A stretch of DNA of 64,000 bases, taken from the NCBI RefSeq assembly GCF_004564355.1, contig NZ_CP038266.1:2046001-2110000 (forward strand), in the 5' to 3' direction. Below the pieces are notes generated by a model. It worked only from the letters and a program-made list of their open reading frames with translations. It did no database searches and was not told the DNA's origin. The position numbers were made by a program, and so were the translations under genes. Source of the stretch: Microbacterium wangchenii. Its GTDB lineage: Bacteria > Actinomycetota > Actinomycetes > Actinomycetales > Microbacteriaceae. Below, in pieces: positions 35,418-43,264 of this stretch (position 1 is the first letter of the stretch; the number at the start of each line of letters is the position of its first letter).

Positions 35418-37089
35418 GCGTGAGCTTGCGGTAGGTGGAGCGGTGCGGGTTGGCGGCATCCGGGCCGAGGCGCTCGATCTTGTTCTGCTCGTAGGCTTCG
35501 AAGTTGCCCTCGAACCAGTACCACTTGTCGGGCTGCTCCTCGGTGCCCTCGTACGCCAGGATGTGCGTGGCGATGCGGTCCAGGAACCACCGGTCGTGCG
35601 TGATGACCACCGCGCAGCCGGGGAATTCCAGGAGGGCGTTCTCCAGCGACCCCAGGGTCTCGACGTCGAGGTCGTTGGTCGGCTCGTCCAGCAGCAGCAG
35701 GTTGCCGCCCTCCTTGAGCGTGAGCGCGAGGTTCAGGCGGTTGCGCTCACCACCGGAGAGCACGCCGGCCTTCTTCTGCTGGTCGGGTCCCTTGAAGCCG
35801 AACTTCGACACGTAGGCGCGCGAAGGGATCTCCACCTTGCCGACCGTGATGATGTCCAGCCCGTCGGAGACGACCTCCCACAGCGACTTGTTCGGGTCGA
35901 TGTTGGCGCGCGACTGGTCGACGTAGCTGATCTTGACCGTCTCGCCGATCTTGAGCTGGCCGCCGTCCAGCGGCTCCAGGCCCACGATCGTCTTGAACAG
36001 CGTCGTCTTGCCCACGCCGTTGGGGCCGATGACGCCGACGATGCCGTTCGGCGGCAGGCTGAAGCTCAGTCCGTCGATGAGCGAGCGGTCGCCGAAGCGC
36101 TTCTGCAGATTCTTCGCCTCGATCACGACACTGCCCAGACGCGGCCCCGGCGGGATCTGGATCTCCTCGAAGTCGAGCTTGCGCGTGCGGTCGGCTTCGG
36201 CGGCCATCTCCTCGTAGCGCGCCAGGCGCGCCTTGGACTTGGCCTGGCGTCCCTTGGTGTTCGAGCGGACCCAGTCCAGTTCGTCGGCGAGCCGCTTGGC
36301 CAGCTTGGCGTCCTTCTTGCCCTGGACCTCCAGGCGCTCGCGCTTCTTCTCCAGGTACGTGGAGTAGTTGCCCTCGTAGCCGATGAGGCGGCCGCGGTCG
36401 ACCTCGGCGATCCATTCGGCGACGTTGTCGAGGAAGTACCGGTCGTGCGTGACGGCGATGACGGCGCCGGGGTATTTCTGCAGGTGCTGCTCCAGCCACA
36501 GCACGCTCTCGGCGTCCAGGTGGTTGGTCGGCTCGTCCAGCAGGAGGAGGTCGGGCTTCTGCAGCAGCAGCTTGGTCAGCGCGACGCGGCGCTTCTCACC
36601 ACCGGACAGCGGCGCGATCTCGGCGTCGCCGGGAGGCGTGCGCAGCGCGTCCATCGCCTGCTCGAGCTGCGAGTCGAGGTCCCACGCGTCCGCGGCGTCG
36701 ATCTCCTCCTGCAGCGTGCCCATCTCCGCCAGCAGCGCATCGAAATCGGCGTCGGGGTCGGCCATGAGACCGGAGATCTCGTTGAAGCGGTCGACCTTCG
36801 CCTTGATCGCGATGCCGTCCTGGATGTTCTCCAGCACGGTCTTGGATTCGTCCAGCTCCGGCTCCTGCATGAGGATGCCCACGGTGAAGCCCGGGCTGAG
36901 CTTGGCCTCACCGTTGGAGGGAGTGTCCATCCCTGCCATGATCTTCAGGATCGTCGACTTACCCGCACCGTTCGGACCGACCATGCCGATCTTGGCACCG
37001 GGAAGGAACGCCATCGTGACGTCGTCGAGGATCAGCTTGTCGCCCACGGCCTTACGGGCGCGCACCATCGAGTAGATATATTCCGCCAT
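35410..37089 (-). CDS. ettA: Energy-dependent translational throttle protein EttA (ABC-F)
   Basis: The 559-residue soluble protein has two ABC domains and no membrane part. The first Walker A is GPNGAGKST at 38-46 with LSGGEKRRVAL and LLLLDEPTNHLD. The second is GPNGVGKTT with LSGGERNRLNLAL and LLLLDEPTNDLD. The linker between contains the P-site tRNA interaction motif region (YSTYLEKKRERLEVQGKK). EttA binds the ribosomal E site and gates the first peptide bond according to ADP/ATP ratio. Length and the C-terminal YRKLTRD are typical. Confidence 0.96.
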   Translation of the reverse strand: MAEYIYSMVRARKAVGDKLILDDVTMAFLPGAKIGMVGPNGAGKSTILKIMAGMDTPSNGEAKLSPGFTVGILMQEPELDESKTVLENIQDGIAIKAKVDRFNEISGLMADPDADFDALLAEMGTLQEEIDAADAWDLDSQLEQAMDALRTPPGDAEIAPLSGGEKRRVALTKLLLQKPDLLLLDEPTNHLDAESVLWLEQHLQKYPGAVIAVTHDRYFLDNVAEWIAEVDRGRLIGYEGNYSTYLEKKRERLEVQGKKDAKLAKRLADELDWVRSNTKGRQAKSKARLARYEEMAAEADRTRKLDFEEIQIPPGPRLGSVVIEAKNLQKRFGDRSLIDGLSFSLPPNGIVGVIGPNGVGKTTLFKTIVGLEPLDGGQLKIGETVKISYVDQSRANIDPNKSLWEVVSDGLDIITVGKVEIPSRAYVSKFGFKGPDQQKKAGVLSGGERNRLNLALTLKEGGNLLLLDEPTNDLDVETLGSLENALLEFPGCAVVITHDRWFLDRIATHILAYEGTEEQPDKWYWFEGNFEAYEQNKIERLGPDAANPHRSTYRKLTRD

Positions 37090-37098
37090 AACCTGTCC

Positions 37099-37104
37099 AG
37101 TCTA
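37099..37104 (-). promoter_or_regulatory. -10 box of ettA
   Basis: TAGACT on the minus strand, nine bases before the ATG, giving a leader of only a few bases. Confidence 0.45.
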
Positions 37105-37128
37105 CGGTCCGCCGCCTGGACGCCGCCG

Positions 37129-37629
37129 TCACCAGTCGATCGGACGGGTGTTGCCGACGAGGCAACCGCCGGACTCGAGCCCGGGCATCACGGCGGTCAC
37201 CGGGTCGCCGGTGGCGGGTCCCACCTGCCCGATGAGGCACTCCTCGCCCCACCGCACGGAGAATTGGATGCTTTCGGCGGGGTTGCCCACCGTCGACTCG
37301 TCGGCGGTGACCTGCATCGCCGTCCGATCGAATCCGGCCGCGGTGAGAGCGTCGATATAGGCACGCCCCGCCACTCGGTCCGGGTCAGGTCCGGCCCACA
37401 CCGCCTGGACGATGCCGGTGAAGAAGGGCAGGTTGTCCTCGGCGGTGCCGTCGGGCACCAGCGCCGGCGCGGCCGGCGTCGGCGGAGCGTCGGACGGCGT
37501 GGGCGCCGGTGACGCGGCCGTCTGCGTGGGAGCAGGCTCGGATGCGGGGGTGCACGCCGTGGCCGTTGCGGTCAGCGCTCCGGCGAGCAGGAGGGCGGCA
37601 AGACGCCGGGTCAGGAGCGTTCGGGCCAC
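37129..37629 (-). CDS. Putative lipoprotein, Pro/Thr-rich linker and C-terminal domain
   Basis: The 166-residue exported protein has a lipoprotein signal (MARTLLTRRLAALLLAGALT) ending at TATAC with Cys26. A Pro/Ala/Thr linker of about 30 residues follows, then a folded domain of about 105 residues (LPFFTGIVQAVW to the end) that contains two cysteines (EECLIG, GGCLVG) able to form a disulfide. It resembles small uncharacterised actinobacterial lipoproteins. The GTG at 37629 lies six bases after a TAGACT box. Confidence 0.8.
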   Translation of the reverse strand: MARTLLTRRLAALLLAGALTATATACTPASEPAPTQTAASPAPTPSDAPPTPAAPALVPDGTAEDNLPFFTGIVQAVWAGPDPDRVAGRAYIDALTAAGFDRTAMQVTADESTVGNPAESIQFSVRWGEECLIGQVGPATGDPVTAVMPGLESGGCLVGNTRPIDW

Positions 37630-37635
37630 GAGGGC

Positions 37636-37641
37636 AGTCTA
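37636..37641 (-). promoter_or_regulatory. -10 box (leaderless) of the lipoprotein gene
   Basis: TAGACT on the minus strand, six bases before the GTG at 37629. Confidence 0.5.
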
Positions 37642-37648
37642 TGCCGCC

Positions 37649-38170
37649 TCAGAACGGCGTCTCGTCCGGGCCCCCCGAGGCCGCGGAGACCCTGTCCGCC
37701 CCGGCACCCACCAGATCCCCGGCCGGGATGGTCCAGCCGCTCGCATCGGTGGCGCCGGCGGCGGCCTGCTCGCCCGTACGGGCCTGCTCCCCCGCTCCCC
37801 GGTCGGCGTCCCCGCCGTCCGCGCGCTGGTAGGACGTGGTGCCCCACAGCAGGTCGTGGCCGACGGAGTCGGCGTCGATCTCGGCCGTCGTGCCGCGTTT
37901 GCTCCCGGTGTCCCAGTCGCGCAGCCGCAGTCGTCCGGTGACGACCACCCGGTCGCCCTGATGCAGCGACGCGTAGGCGTGCTCACCCAGCCCGCGGAAG
38001 GCGGACACCGTGAACCAGTTCGTGTACTGCTCGACCCACTTCCCGCTCCCGCGGTCGAACCGGCGGTGCGGGGATGCCACGCGGAACGAGGTGACCCGCA
38101 CGCCTTCGGCGATCGTGCGCTGCTCGGGCTCGGTGGCGATATTGCCGGTGACGGTGATGATCTCGGTCAT
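37649..38170 (-). CDS. ssb: Single-stranded DNA-binding protein paralogue
   Basis: The 173-residue protein has an OB fold from about 1 to 105: ITVTGNIATEPEQRTIAEGVRVTSFRVAS, then the basic HRRFDRGSGKWVEQYTNWFTVSAF and GDRVVVTGRLRLRDW. A low-complexity Gly/Ala linker leads to a C-terminal acidic tip DETPF like the DDxPF tail through which SSB recruits repair proteins. It is not next to rpsF/rpsR, so it is probably the second, repair- or competence-linked SSB rather than the replicative one. GAGGATGCGAC precedes the ATG. Confidence 0.9.
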   Translation of the reverse strand: MTEIITVTGNIATEPEQRTIAEGVRVTSFRVASPHRRFDRGSGKWVEQYTNWFTVSAFRGLGEHAYASLHQGDRVVVTGRLRLRDWDTGSKRGTTAEIDADSVGHDLLWGTTSYQRADGGDADRGAGEQARTGEQAAAGATDASGWTIPAGDLVGAGADRVSAASGGPDETPF

Positions 38171-38285
38171 GTCGCATCCTCTCGGTCGGATGCTCCGGTG
38201 ACCGCGTGCCCGTCGGGCACCGGAGCTGTCACCATCGTCGCGAGCGGATGCGGGCCCTGGACGGCCACGCACCTGGGCTGGGGAC

Positions 38286-38306
38286 AGGCCGCGCTGCACG
38301 CGGCCT
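38286..38306 (-). terminator. Probable hairpin terminator after msrA
   Basis: A perfect 8-bp stem AGGCCGCG / CGCGGCCT with a five-base loop lies 12 bases after the msrA stop on the minus strand. Confidence 0.5.
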
Positions 38307-38317
38307 GGGGAGGAGAC

Positions 38318-38845
38318 TCAGCCGGCCAGGATGTAATCGGCGAAGCGGGCTCGCACCTTGCTCACCTTCGGGACGGCCACGGCCAGGCAGTACCCCTGCG
38401 TGGGATTATTCGCGAAGAAGTCCTGGTGCTCGTCCTCGGCCGGGAAGAACTCCCCGAGCGGTTCGATGGTGGTGACGACCCCGCCGTCCCACCACTGCGA
38501 TGCGCGGTCGCGTGCTGCCTCGAACAGCCGGCGCTGCCCGTCGTCGGCGAAGAACATCGCGCTGCGGTACTGCGTCCCGATGTCGTTGCCCTGCCGGTTC
38601 AGCTGCCGAGGGTCGTGCATCGTGAAGTACGCGTCGAGGATCACCTCGGGCGGGATGACGTCGGAGTCGAAGGAGACCGCGACCGCTTCGGCGTGCCCGG
38701 TGCGTCCCGTGCACACCTGCTCGTAGGTCGGGGCGGGCATCTCACCCCCGGTGTAGCCGGAGACCACAGAGGTCACGCCGCGCAGCACGCGATACGCCGC
38801 ATCCAGGCACCAGAAGCAGCCGCCTGCCAGCACGAACGTGGTCAT
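38318..38845 (-). CDS. msrA: Peptide methionine sulfoxide reductase MsrA
   Basis: The 175-residue enzyme reduces S-methionine sulfoxide in proteins. The catalytic motif GCFWC is at 9-13, with Cys10 as nucleophile and Cys13 nearby. YTGGEMPAPTYEQVCTGRTGHAEAV and the DPRQLNRQGNDIGTQYRS segment are typical MsrA. The resolving Cys is in TQGYCL near the C-terminus. GGAGGACTC is a strong ribosome-binding site before the ATG. It is a single-gene unit. Confidence 0.95.
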   Translation of the reverse strand: MTTFVLAGGCFWCLDAAYRVLRGVTSVVSGYTGGEMPAPTYEQVCTGRTGHAEAVAVSFDSDVIPPEVILDAYFTMHDPRQLNRQGNDIGTQYRSAMFFADDGQRRLFEAARDRASQWWDGGVVTTIEPLGEFFPAEDEHQDFFANNPTQGYCLAVAVPKVSKVRARFADYILAG

Positions 38846-38930
38846 GAGTCCTCCTCTGGTCCGGCCCTCGCCTCCACGCTACGCGCTTCCCCTGCCCGCC
38901 CGGCGGCGCAGCGATGTCGGAGGGGGTGCC

Positions 38931-38936
38931 TACCGT
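38931..38936 (+). promoter_or_regulatory. -10 box (leaderless) of the small gene at 38944
   Basis: TACCGT, seven bases, then ATG at 38944. The in-frame ATG at 38914 lies upstream of the box. Confidence 0.45.
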
Positions 38937-38943
38937 GGACACC

Positions 38944-39189
38944 ATGATCACGATCGACACGCCCGAGCTGCCGGCACTGGCCTGGGCGCGCGTGCAGGTC
39001 GTCGGCCGGGGCCGGTGGCGGGTGACCGACCGCTCCGGACGCGTTCTCGGGCACGTGCACCGCGTCGCCACCGATCGGGGCTGGCGGTACGCCGCCGAGC
39101 GCTTCCACCTCGCGTCGCGGTCGTTCCGCCGGCTGGGCGAATTCTGGACGCCGGATGAGGCACTCGAGTGCCTCAGGTATCAGCGCTGA
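38944..39189 (+). CDS. Small protein of unknown function (81 aa)
   Basis: The protein is basic and Trp/Arg-rich: WARVQVVGRGRWRVTDRSGRVLGHV, then GWRYAAERFHLASRSFRRLGEFWTPDEALECLRYQR. The pattern looks like three beta strands and a C-terminal helix. A second small protein at 41273-41482 shows a similar arrangement. There is no membrane segment or metal motif. Its 3' end lies one base before the stop of the convergent regulator gene. Function unknown. Confidence 0.65.
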   Translation: MITIDTPELPALAWARVQVVGRGRWRVTDRSGRVLGHVHRVATDRGWRYAAERFHLASRSFRRLGEFWTPDEALECLRYQR

Positions 39190-39190
39190 C

Positions 39191-40609
39191 TCACACCACG
39201 GCGTCGAAGCGCTCGGCGCGGCCCAGCGGCGCACCCGCGATCACCCCGGGCCACGTCTCGGCGAGGATCCCGGCCGCCCGCACGAGCTCGTCCGGCGGTG
39301 AGGTGAACGGAACGCGCAGGTGCCGGTCGTGACCGCCCTCGACGGCGAACCGCGCGCCGGCCGACAGGTACAGCCCGCGCGACCGTGCCGCGATCACGAG
39401 GGGCGAGCTCAGCGGGGCATCCAGCTCGACCCACAGCGACACCCCGCCCCGCACCTGCGGCACCTCCCATTCCGGCAGCAGCGCGGCCAGCGCCGCGCTC
39501 AGCGCGTCACGACCAGCGCGCAGACCCGCGGAGCGCTGGGTGATGATCTCGGCCATGCGGGGCAGCAGCGCGGCGGCGACGGCCTGCTCGAACTCGGGGG
39601 TGCCGAGGTCGTGCACCGGCCGCGCCGCTGCGAGACGACGGATGATGTCGGCCGATGCCCGCACCCACCCGACCCGCAGACCGCCCCACACCGTCTTGCC
39701 GAGCGAGCCGATCCGGACCACGCGGGTGTCGCCGGCGAACGGCTCGGGTCCGCCGTCGTCGTCGATGGCGAGGTCGGCGATCGTCTCGTCGACGACGAGG
39801 AGAGTCCCGACCCTGTCGGCCGCCGCAGACAGCGAGCCGACCTCGCCGGGCGTCATCGTGCGGCCCGTCGGGTTCTGGAAGGAGGGCATCAGGTAGGCCA
39901 GCACCGGCAGGGTGCGCGCGAAGGCCTGCTCGGCGCGGTCCAGATCCCATCCCTCCCCCGTGGTCACCGGCACCGCGACCATCCGCGCCCCCGCCCGGCG
40001 GAAGGCATCGGCGGCATGCGGGTAGGTCGGCGTCTCGATGAGGACCCGGTCGGCACGGCCGAGCAGTACGGCGGCGATGAGATGGATGGCGCTCTGCGCA
40101 CCGGAGGTGACCAGCACCTCGTCCGCCCCCGTGGGGATGCCCCGGTCGCGGTAGCGCCGGGCGATCTGCTCCCGCAGGACCGGGTGCCCCACGACGTCGT
40201 ACCCCGAGCGCGCCACGAGCGTCGTCGCCCCCGTGGCGACCTCGGCGATCACGCCCGCGAGTCCGGGCCACGCCGAAGGCGAGGCCTGCTGCAGATCGAG
40301 CGCGTCGGACACGCCCGGGCGGACGCCGGGGTCGGTGCGGACGAGCGGGAGGGTCACGCTCCCCGATCCGCGGAGGCTCCGGATATGGCCGGAGTCACGG
40401 AGGCTGCGGTATGCGGCGGCCACCGTGGTCCGGCTCACACCGAGTGCCGACGCGAGCTCCCGCTCGGCGGGCAGCGCCGTGTGCGCCGCGAGGCGGTTGT
40501 CCAGGCACAGCAGGCGCACGGCATCGGCCAGCGCCTCGTAGGCCGGATCACTGCTGCGCCACCCGCCGAGACCGGTGGCCAGCGCCCGAGCGGAGATCCG
40601 CGAATCCAT
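39191..40609 (-). CDS. MocR/GntR-type regulator with aminotransferase domain (YczR-like)
   Basis: The 472-residue protein has an N-terminal GntR winged helix (LPAERELASALGVSRTTVAAAYRSLRDSGHIRSLRGSG, residues 46-85). A fold-type I aminotransferase domain binds PLP (SGAQSAIHL, YLMPSFQNPTGRT, RIGSLGKTVWGGLRVGW with the Schiff-base Lys). MocR regulators sense PLP or an amino compound. Divergence from a yczE-type membrane gene identifies it as the YczR-like subgroup. The ATG at 40609 lies seven bases from TACGGT, and an inverted repeat overlaps the promoter, consistent with autoregulation. Confidence 0.9.
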   Translation of the reverse strand: MDSRISARALATGLGGWRSSDPAYEALADAVRLLCLDNRLAAHTALPAERELASALGVSRTTVAAAYRSLRDSGHIRSLRGSGSVTLPLVRTDPGVRPGVSDALDLQQASPSAWPGLAGVIAEVATGATTLVARSGYDVVGHPVLREQIARRYRDRGIPTGADEVLVTSGAQSAIHLIAAVLLGRADRVLIETPTYPHAADAFRRAGARMVAVPVTTGEGWDLDRAEQAFARTLPVLAYLMPSFQNPTGRTMTPGEVGSLSAAADRVGTLLVVDETIADLAIDDDGGPEPFAGDTRVVRIGSLGKTVWGGLRVGWVRASADIIRRLAAARPVHDLGTPEFEQAVAAALLPRMAEIITQRSAGLRAGRDALSAALAALLPEWEVPQVRGGVSLWVELDAPLSSPLVIAARSRGLYLSAGARFAVEGGHDRHLRVPFTSPPDELVRAAGILAETWPGVIAGAPLGRAERFDAVV

Positions 40610-40616
40610 GCATGCC

Positions 40617-40622
40617 ACCGTA
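40617..40622 (-). promoter_or_regulatory. -10 box (leaderless) of the yczR-like gene
   Basis: TACGGT on the minus strand, seven bases before the ATG at 40609. Confidence 0.5.
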
Positions 40623-40627
40623 GCCGT

Positions 40628-40652
40628 ATTGGACCGTACGTCGAGGGCCAAT
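40628..40652. promoter_or_regulatory. Probable operator between yczR-like and yczE genes
   Basis: ATTGGACC (40628-40635) and GGGCCAAT (40645-40652) form a 7-of-8 inverted repeat with a nine-base spacer. It covers the spacer and -35 region of the regulator promoter and ends 19 bases before the yczE start. Confidence 0.5.
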
Positions 40653-40671
40653 CCGGTGATGGGATGGTTCC

Positions 40672-41313
40672 GTGCCTCGCCGGATCCTTCAACTGCTCAT
40701 CGGTCTCGCGCTGTACGGGTTCGGCTGCGCCTTGACGATCTCGGCCGGTCTGGGGGTCGACCCCTGGACGGTGCTCGCCGAGGGGCTGTCGTTGCGCACC
40801 GGCATCGGCGTGGGATGGATGACGAATCTGCTGGGGGCGGTGGTGCTACTGGCGTGGATCCCGCTGCATCAGCATCCGGGCATCGGCACACTGGCCAACA
40901 TCGCCCTGGTGGGGACGGCGATGCAGGCCACGCTCGCCGTCGTGTCCACACCGTCGGCCCCGCTCCCCCGCATCGCCATGCTCGCGGCCGGAGTGGTGTC
41001 GGTGGCCGTGGCGTCGGGCCTGTACATCGGCGCGCGATTCGGTCCCGGGCCCCGCGACGGGCTCATGACAGGCCTGAATGCGCGCTTCGGCACGCCCATC
41101 TGGTTGTGCCGCCTCGGCGTGGAGGGGTCGGTGCTCGTCCTGGGATGGTGGCTCGGCGGCACCGTGGGGATCGGGACCGTCGTCTTCGCGGTGTGCATCG
41201 GCCCGCTGGTGCACATCGCGCTGCCGTTGTTCGACATCCCACCGGACGGCACCGGCGCGCCTGTGGGCGTCGTCAGTGCTCGCGGTACTGCGCGGGCTCG
41301 GCCCCTGGCTTGA
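40672..41313 (+). CDS. yczE: YczE/YyaS/YitT-family membrane protein
   Basis: The 213-residue integral membrane protein has about five helices. It starts RILQLLIGLALYGFGCALTISAGLGVDPWTVL, the family hallmark. YIGARFGPGPRDGLMTGL near 125 and WLCRLGVEGSVLVLGWWLGGTVGIGTV near 145 are also typical. The family is of unknown function; a transport role linked to PLP or a related amine has been suggested from its pairing with MocR regulators. The GTG at 40672 is the only start that keeps the first helix. Its 3' end overlaps a convergent small gene by 41 bases. Confidence 0.85.
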   Translation: MPRRILQLLIGLALYGFGCALTISAGLGVDPWTVLAEGLSLRTGIGVGWMTNLLGAVVLLAWIPLHQHPGIGTLANIALVGTAMQATLAVVSTPSAPLPRIAMLAAGVVSVAVASGLYIGARFGPGPRDGLMTGLNARFGTPIWLCRLGVEGSVLVLGWWLGGTVGIGTVVFAVCIGPLVHIALPLFDIPPDGTGAPVGVVSARGTARARPLA

Positions 41314-41482
41314 GGTGGGACTGCAGCGCGCGCTTGGCGATGTCCATCGACGGATACGTTCCCAGAGCGGCATCCGCACCGGCCATGTGCACCGTGTAGC
41401 CCTCGCCGTCCTTCTGGATGGTGCCCACCACGCCGGCCGGTCCGTACGCCACCCAGAGGCGGCGTGTGCTGGTTTCGGTCAT
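41273..41482 (-). CDS. Small protein of unknown function (69 aa)
   Basis: The protein starts TETSTRRLWVAYGPAGVVGTIQKDGEGYTVHM and continues ALGTYPSMDIAKRALQSHLKPG. It suggests a small beta-sheet plus one helix, like the 81-aa protein at 38944. No catalytic motif is seen. It overlaps the end of yczE on the other strand. GGGACGGATCGACG upstream offers a weak ribosome-binding site. Coding status is supported by codon bias and by the regular strand-helix pattern. Confidence 0.6.
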   Translation of the reverse strand: MTETSTRRLWVAYGPAGVVGTIQKDGEGYTVHMAGADAALGTYPSMDIAKRALQSHLKPGAEPAQYREH

Positions 41483-41582
41483 CGTCGATCCGTCCCTTCA
41501 CTGGTGCGCCTCCGACGCTACGCCGCGCGACGGCGGGGCACCAGTGCACGCGGGCTCGCGCATCGGTACCCTGGGAGATCGA

Positions 41583-41655
41583 CCCCCAGTAGCTCAGTGG
41601 ATAGAGCAGCGGCCTTCTAATCCGCCGGTCACACGTTCGAATCGTGTCTGGGGGA
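41583..41655 (+). tRNA. tRNA-Arg (anticodon UCU)
   Basis: The acceptor CCCCCAG pairs with CTGGGGG and the discriminator is A, without encoded CCA. The anticodon loop CTTCTAA gives UCU. The bottom pair of the anticodon stem is a C-U mismatch. The T arm is ACACG, TTCGAAT, CGTGT. Confidence 0.94.
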
Positions 41656-41686
41656 CGTACGGCACCGGCGGGTTCCTCCTCCTCAT

Positions 41687-41692
41687 TAGGAT
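41687..41692 (+). promoter_or_regulatory. -10 box (leaderless) of orn
   Basis: TAGGAT, seven bases, then ATG at 41700, 32 bases after tRNA-Arg. Confidence 0.45.
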
Positions 41693-41699
41693 GGGGGAC

Positions 41700-42326
41700 A
41701 TGGTGGGAGCTTCCGAGAACGACCGCCTCGTGTGGATCGACTGCGAGATGACGGGACTCGACCTCACCGTCGACGAACTCGTCGAGATCGCGGTCGTGGT
41801 GACCGATTTCGAACTGACCGTGATCGACCCGGGGTTCCAGATCGTCATCAAGCCGGACGAGTCGGCCCTGGCGAACATGAGCGAATTCGTCACGGAGATG
41901 CATCGCACCTCCGGGCTGCTGGAGGAGATCCCCGCGGGCGTCTCCCTGGCGGACGCCGAGTTCCAGGCACTGGAGTACATCCAGCGGTTCGTGCCGCTCG
42001 AGGGCAAGGCCCCGCTGGCAGGCAACACGATCGGCACCGACCGCATGTTCCTGGCGAAGTACATGCCGCGCGTGGATCGCTGGCTGCACTACCGCAACGT
42101 CGACGTGTCCAGCATCAAGGAGCTGTCGCGTCGTTGGTATCCCCGGGCCTACATCCATGCTCCGGCCAAGAACGGCGGCCACCGCGCCCTCGCCGACATC
42201 CACGAGTCGATCCGCGAGCTGGCGTACTACCGCGGCGCCGTCTTCGTTCCCGAGCCCGGGCCCTCCAGCGACGACGCGCGCGCCGTGGCGGCGACGACGG
42301 TGTCCGCGTATCCCTTCGCGATGTGA
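41700..42326 (+). CDS. orn: Oligoribonuclease
   Basis: The 208-residue DEDDh 3'-5' exoribonuclease degrades di- to pentanucleotides, the last step of RNA decay. Motif Exo I is WIDCEMTGLD with Asp14 and Glu16, Exo II is NTIGTDRMFL, and Exo III is GGHRALADIHESI with the general-base His. The last 25 residues are an extra polar tail. The ATG at 41700 is chosen because a -10 box lies seven bases upstream; ATG 41691 overlaps that box and GTG 41703 is also possible. It lies between tRNA-Arg and tRNA-His. Confidence 0.94.
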   Translation: MVGASENDRLVWIDCEMTGLDLTVDELVEIAVVVTDFELTVIDPGFQIVIKPDESALANMSEFVTEMHRTSGLLEEIPAGVSLADAEFQALEYIQRFVPLEGKAPLAGNTIGTDRMFLAKYMPRVDRWLHYRNVDVSSIKELSRRWYPRAYIHAPAKNGGHRALADIHESIRELAYYRGAVFVPEPGPSSDDARAVAATTVSAYPFAM

Positions 42327-42341
42327 GAGAATCGTTGGGTT

Positions 42342-42359
42342 GCCCCGCGTGAGCGGGGC
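42342..42359 (+). terminator. Short GC hairpin between orn and tRNA-His
   Basis: A perfect 7-bp stem GCCCCGC / GCGGGGC with loop GTGA lies 16 bases after orn and six before tRNA-His. It may terminate orn or guide 5' processing of the tRNA. Confidence 0.45.
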
Positions 42360-42364
42360 GCATG

Positions 42365-42440
42365 GTGGGTATAGCTCAGTCGGTAGAGCACCTGGTTGTG
42401 GTCCAGGGGGTCGCGGGTTCAAGTCCCGTTACTCACCCCA
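42365..42440 (+). tRNA. tRNA-His (anticodon GUG)
   Basis: The acceptor GTGGGTA pairs with TACTCAC. The base before it is G (42364) and the discriminator is C, the G-1:C73 identity pair of tRNA-His. The anticodon loop TTGTGGT gives GUG. CCA is encoded at 42438-42440. Confidence 0.95.
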
Positions 42441-42593
42441 ATCCGTGGTACCTCCGCGCCGCCTCTTCGCCCCGCACCAGCGGGTCGTGGAGGGCGACGC
42501 GCGGCGCGGGTCGGCTAAGTTGGAAAAGTCCTCGCCTGACCCTGTGAACATGCCTCCACACCCTTCCCGCCGCCGCACAGCCCCGTCGCCGTC

Positions 42594-42977
42594 ATGATCG
42601 ATCTAGACGACGACGCCTCGGGGTTGGGCAGCATGGATGCCGCGACCTTCGAGCAGCTCGTGATCGATGAACTGGACCGCCTCCCCGACGACATGGTCGA
42701 TGGACTCGACAACGTCGTCTTCGTGGTGGAAGACCGCCCGGAGGACGGCTCGCTCGACCTCCTCGGACTCTACGACGGCTGGTCGCTGACCGAACGCGAC
42801 CGGTACGGCAGCTCCGGCGAACTGCCCGACCGCATCATCCTGTACCGCGAGTCGCACCTGGCCGCGTGCGAGAGCCTGGAGGAACTGCGCGACGAGGTGC
42901 ACACCACGCTCGTCCACGAGATCGCCCACTTCTACGGCATCGACGACACACGCCTGCACGAGCTGGGGTGGGCATGA
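42594..42977 (+). CDS. Zincin-like metallopeptidase family protein
   Basis: The 127-residue protein has HEIAHFYGI at 108-116, a HExxH zinc site, with a downstream His in RLHELGW as a possible third ligand. It matches the short predicted metallopeptidase family common in actinobacteria (minimal zincin fold). The N-terminal acidic stretch and ELDRLPDDMVDGLDNVVFVVED are typical. Peptidase activity of this family is little tested. Its stop overlaps the clpS start as ATGA, so it is made together with ClpS. Confidence 0.85.
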   Translation: MIDLDDDASGLGSMDAATFEQLVIDELDRLPDDMVDGLDNVVFVVEDRPEDGSLDLLGLYDGWSLTERDRYGSSGELPDRIILYRESHLAACESLEELRDEVHTTLVHEIAHFYGIDDTRLHELGWA

Positions 42978-43264
42978 CCGGCACCCTGACCGAAGAGGAC
43001 CTCCGGCGCGACACCGCCGCCGTCGCCGACCGCCCCTGGCAGACGGTGGTCTGGAACGATCCGGTGAATCTGATGAGCTACGTCGTCCACGTCTTCCGGA
43101 CGTACTTCGGCTACCGACCGGCCGAAGCCACCCGCCTCATGCTCGCCGTGCACCACGACGGTCATGCCATCGTGGCCGAAGGCCCGCGCGAGCAGATGGA
43201 ACTGCACACCGCGGCGATGCACGACTACGGATTGTGGGCCACCGTGCGGAAGGCCCCCGAATGA
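42974..43264 (+). CDS. clpS: ATP-dependent Clp protease adaptor ClpS
   Basis: The 96-residue adaptor brings N-end-rule substrates to ClpC. The residues that hold the N-degron are conserved: Asn28 and Asp29 (VVWNDPVN), Met34 and His60, with the same spacing as Asn34, Asp35, Met40 and His66 of the E. coli protein. The flexible N-terminal extension has about 22 residues. It is coupled on both sides by ATGA overlaps, to a zincin upstream and a DUF2017 protein downstream. Confidence 0.94.
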   Translation: MTGTLTEEDLRRDTAAVADRPWQTVVWNDPVNLMSYVVHVFRTYFGYRPAEATRLMLAVHHDGHAIVAEGPREQMELHTAAMHDYGLWATVRKAPE

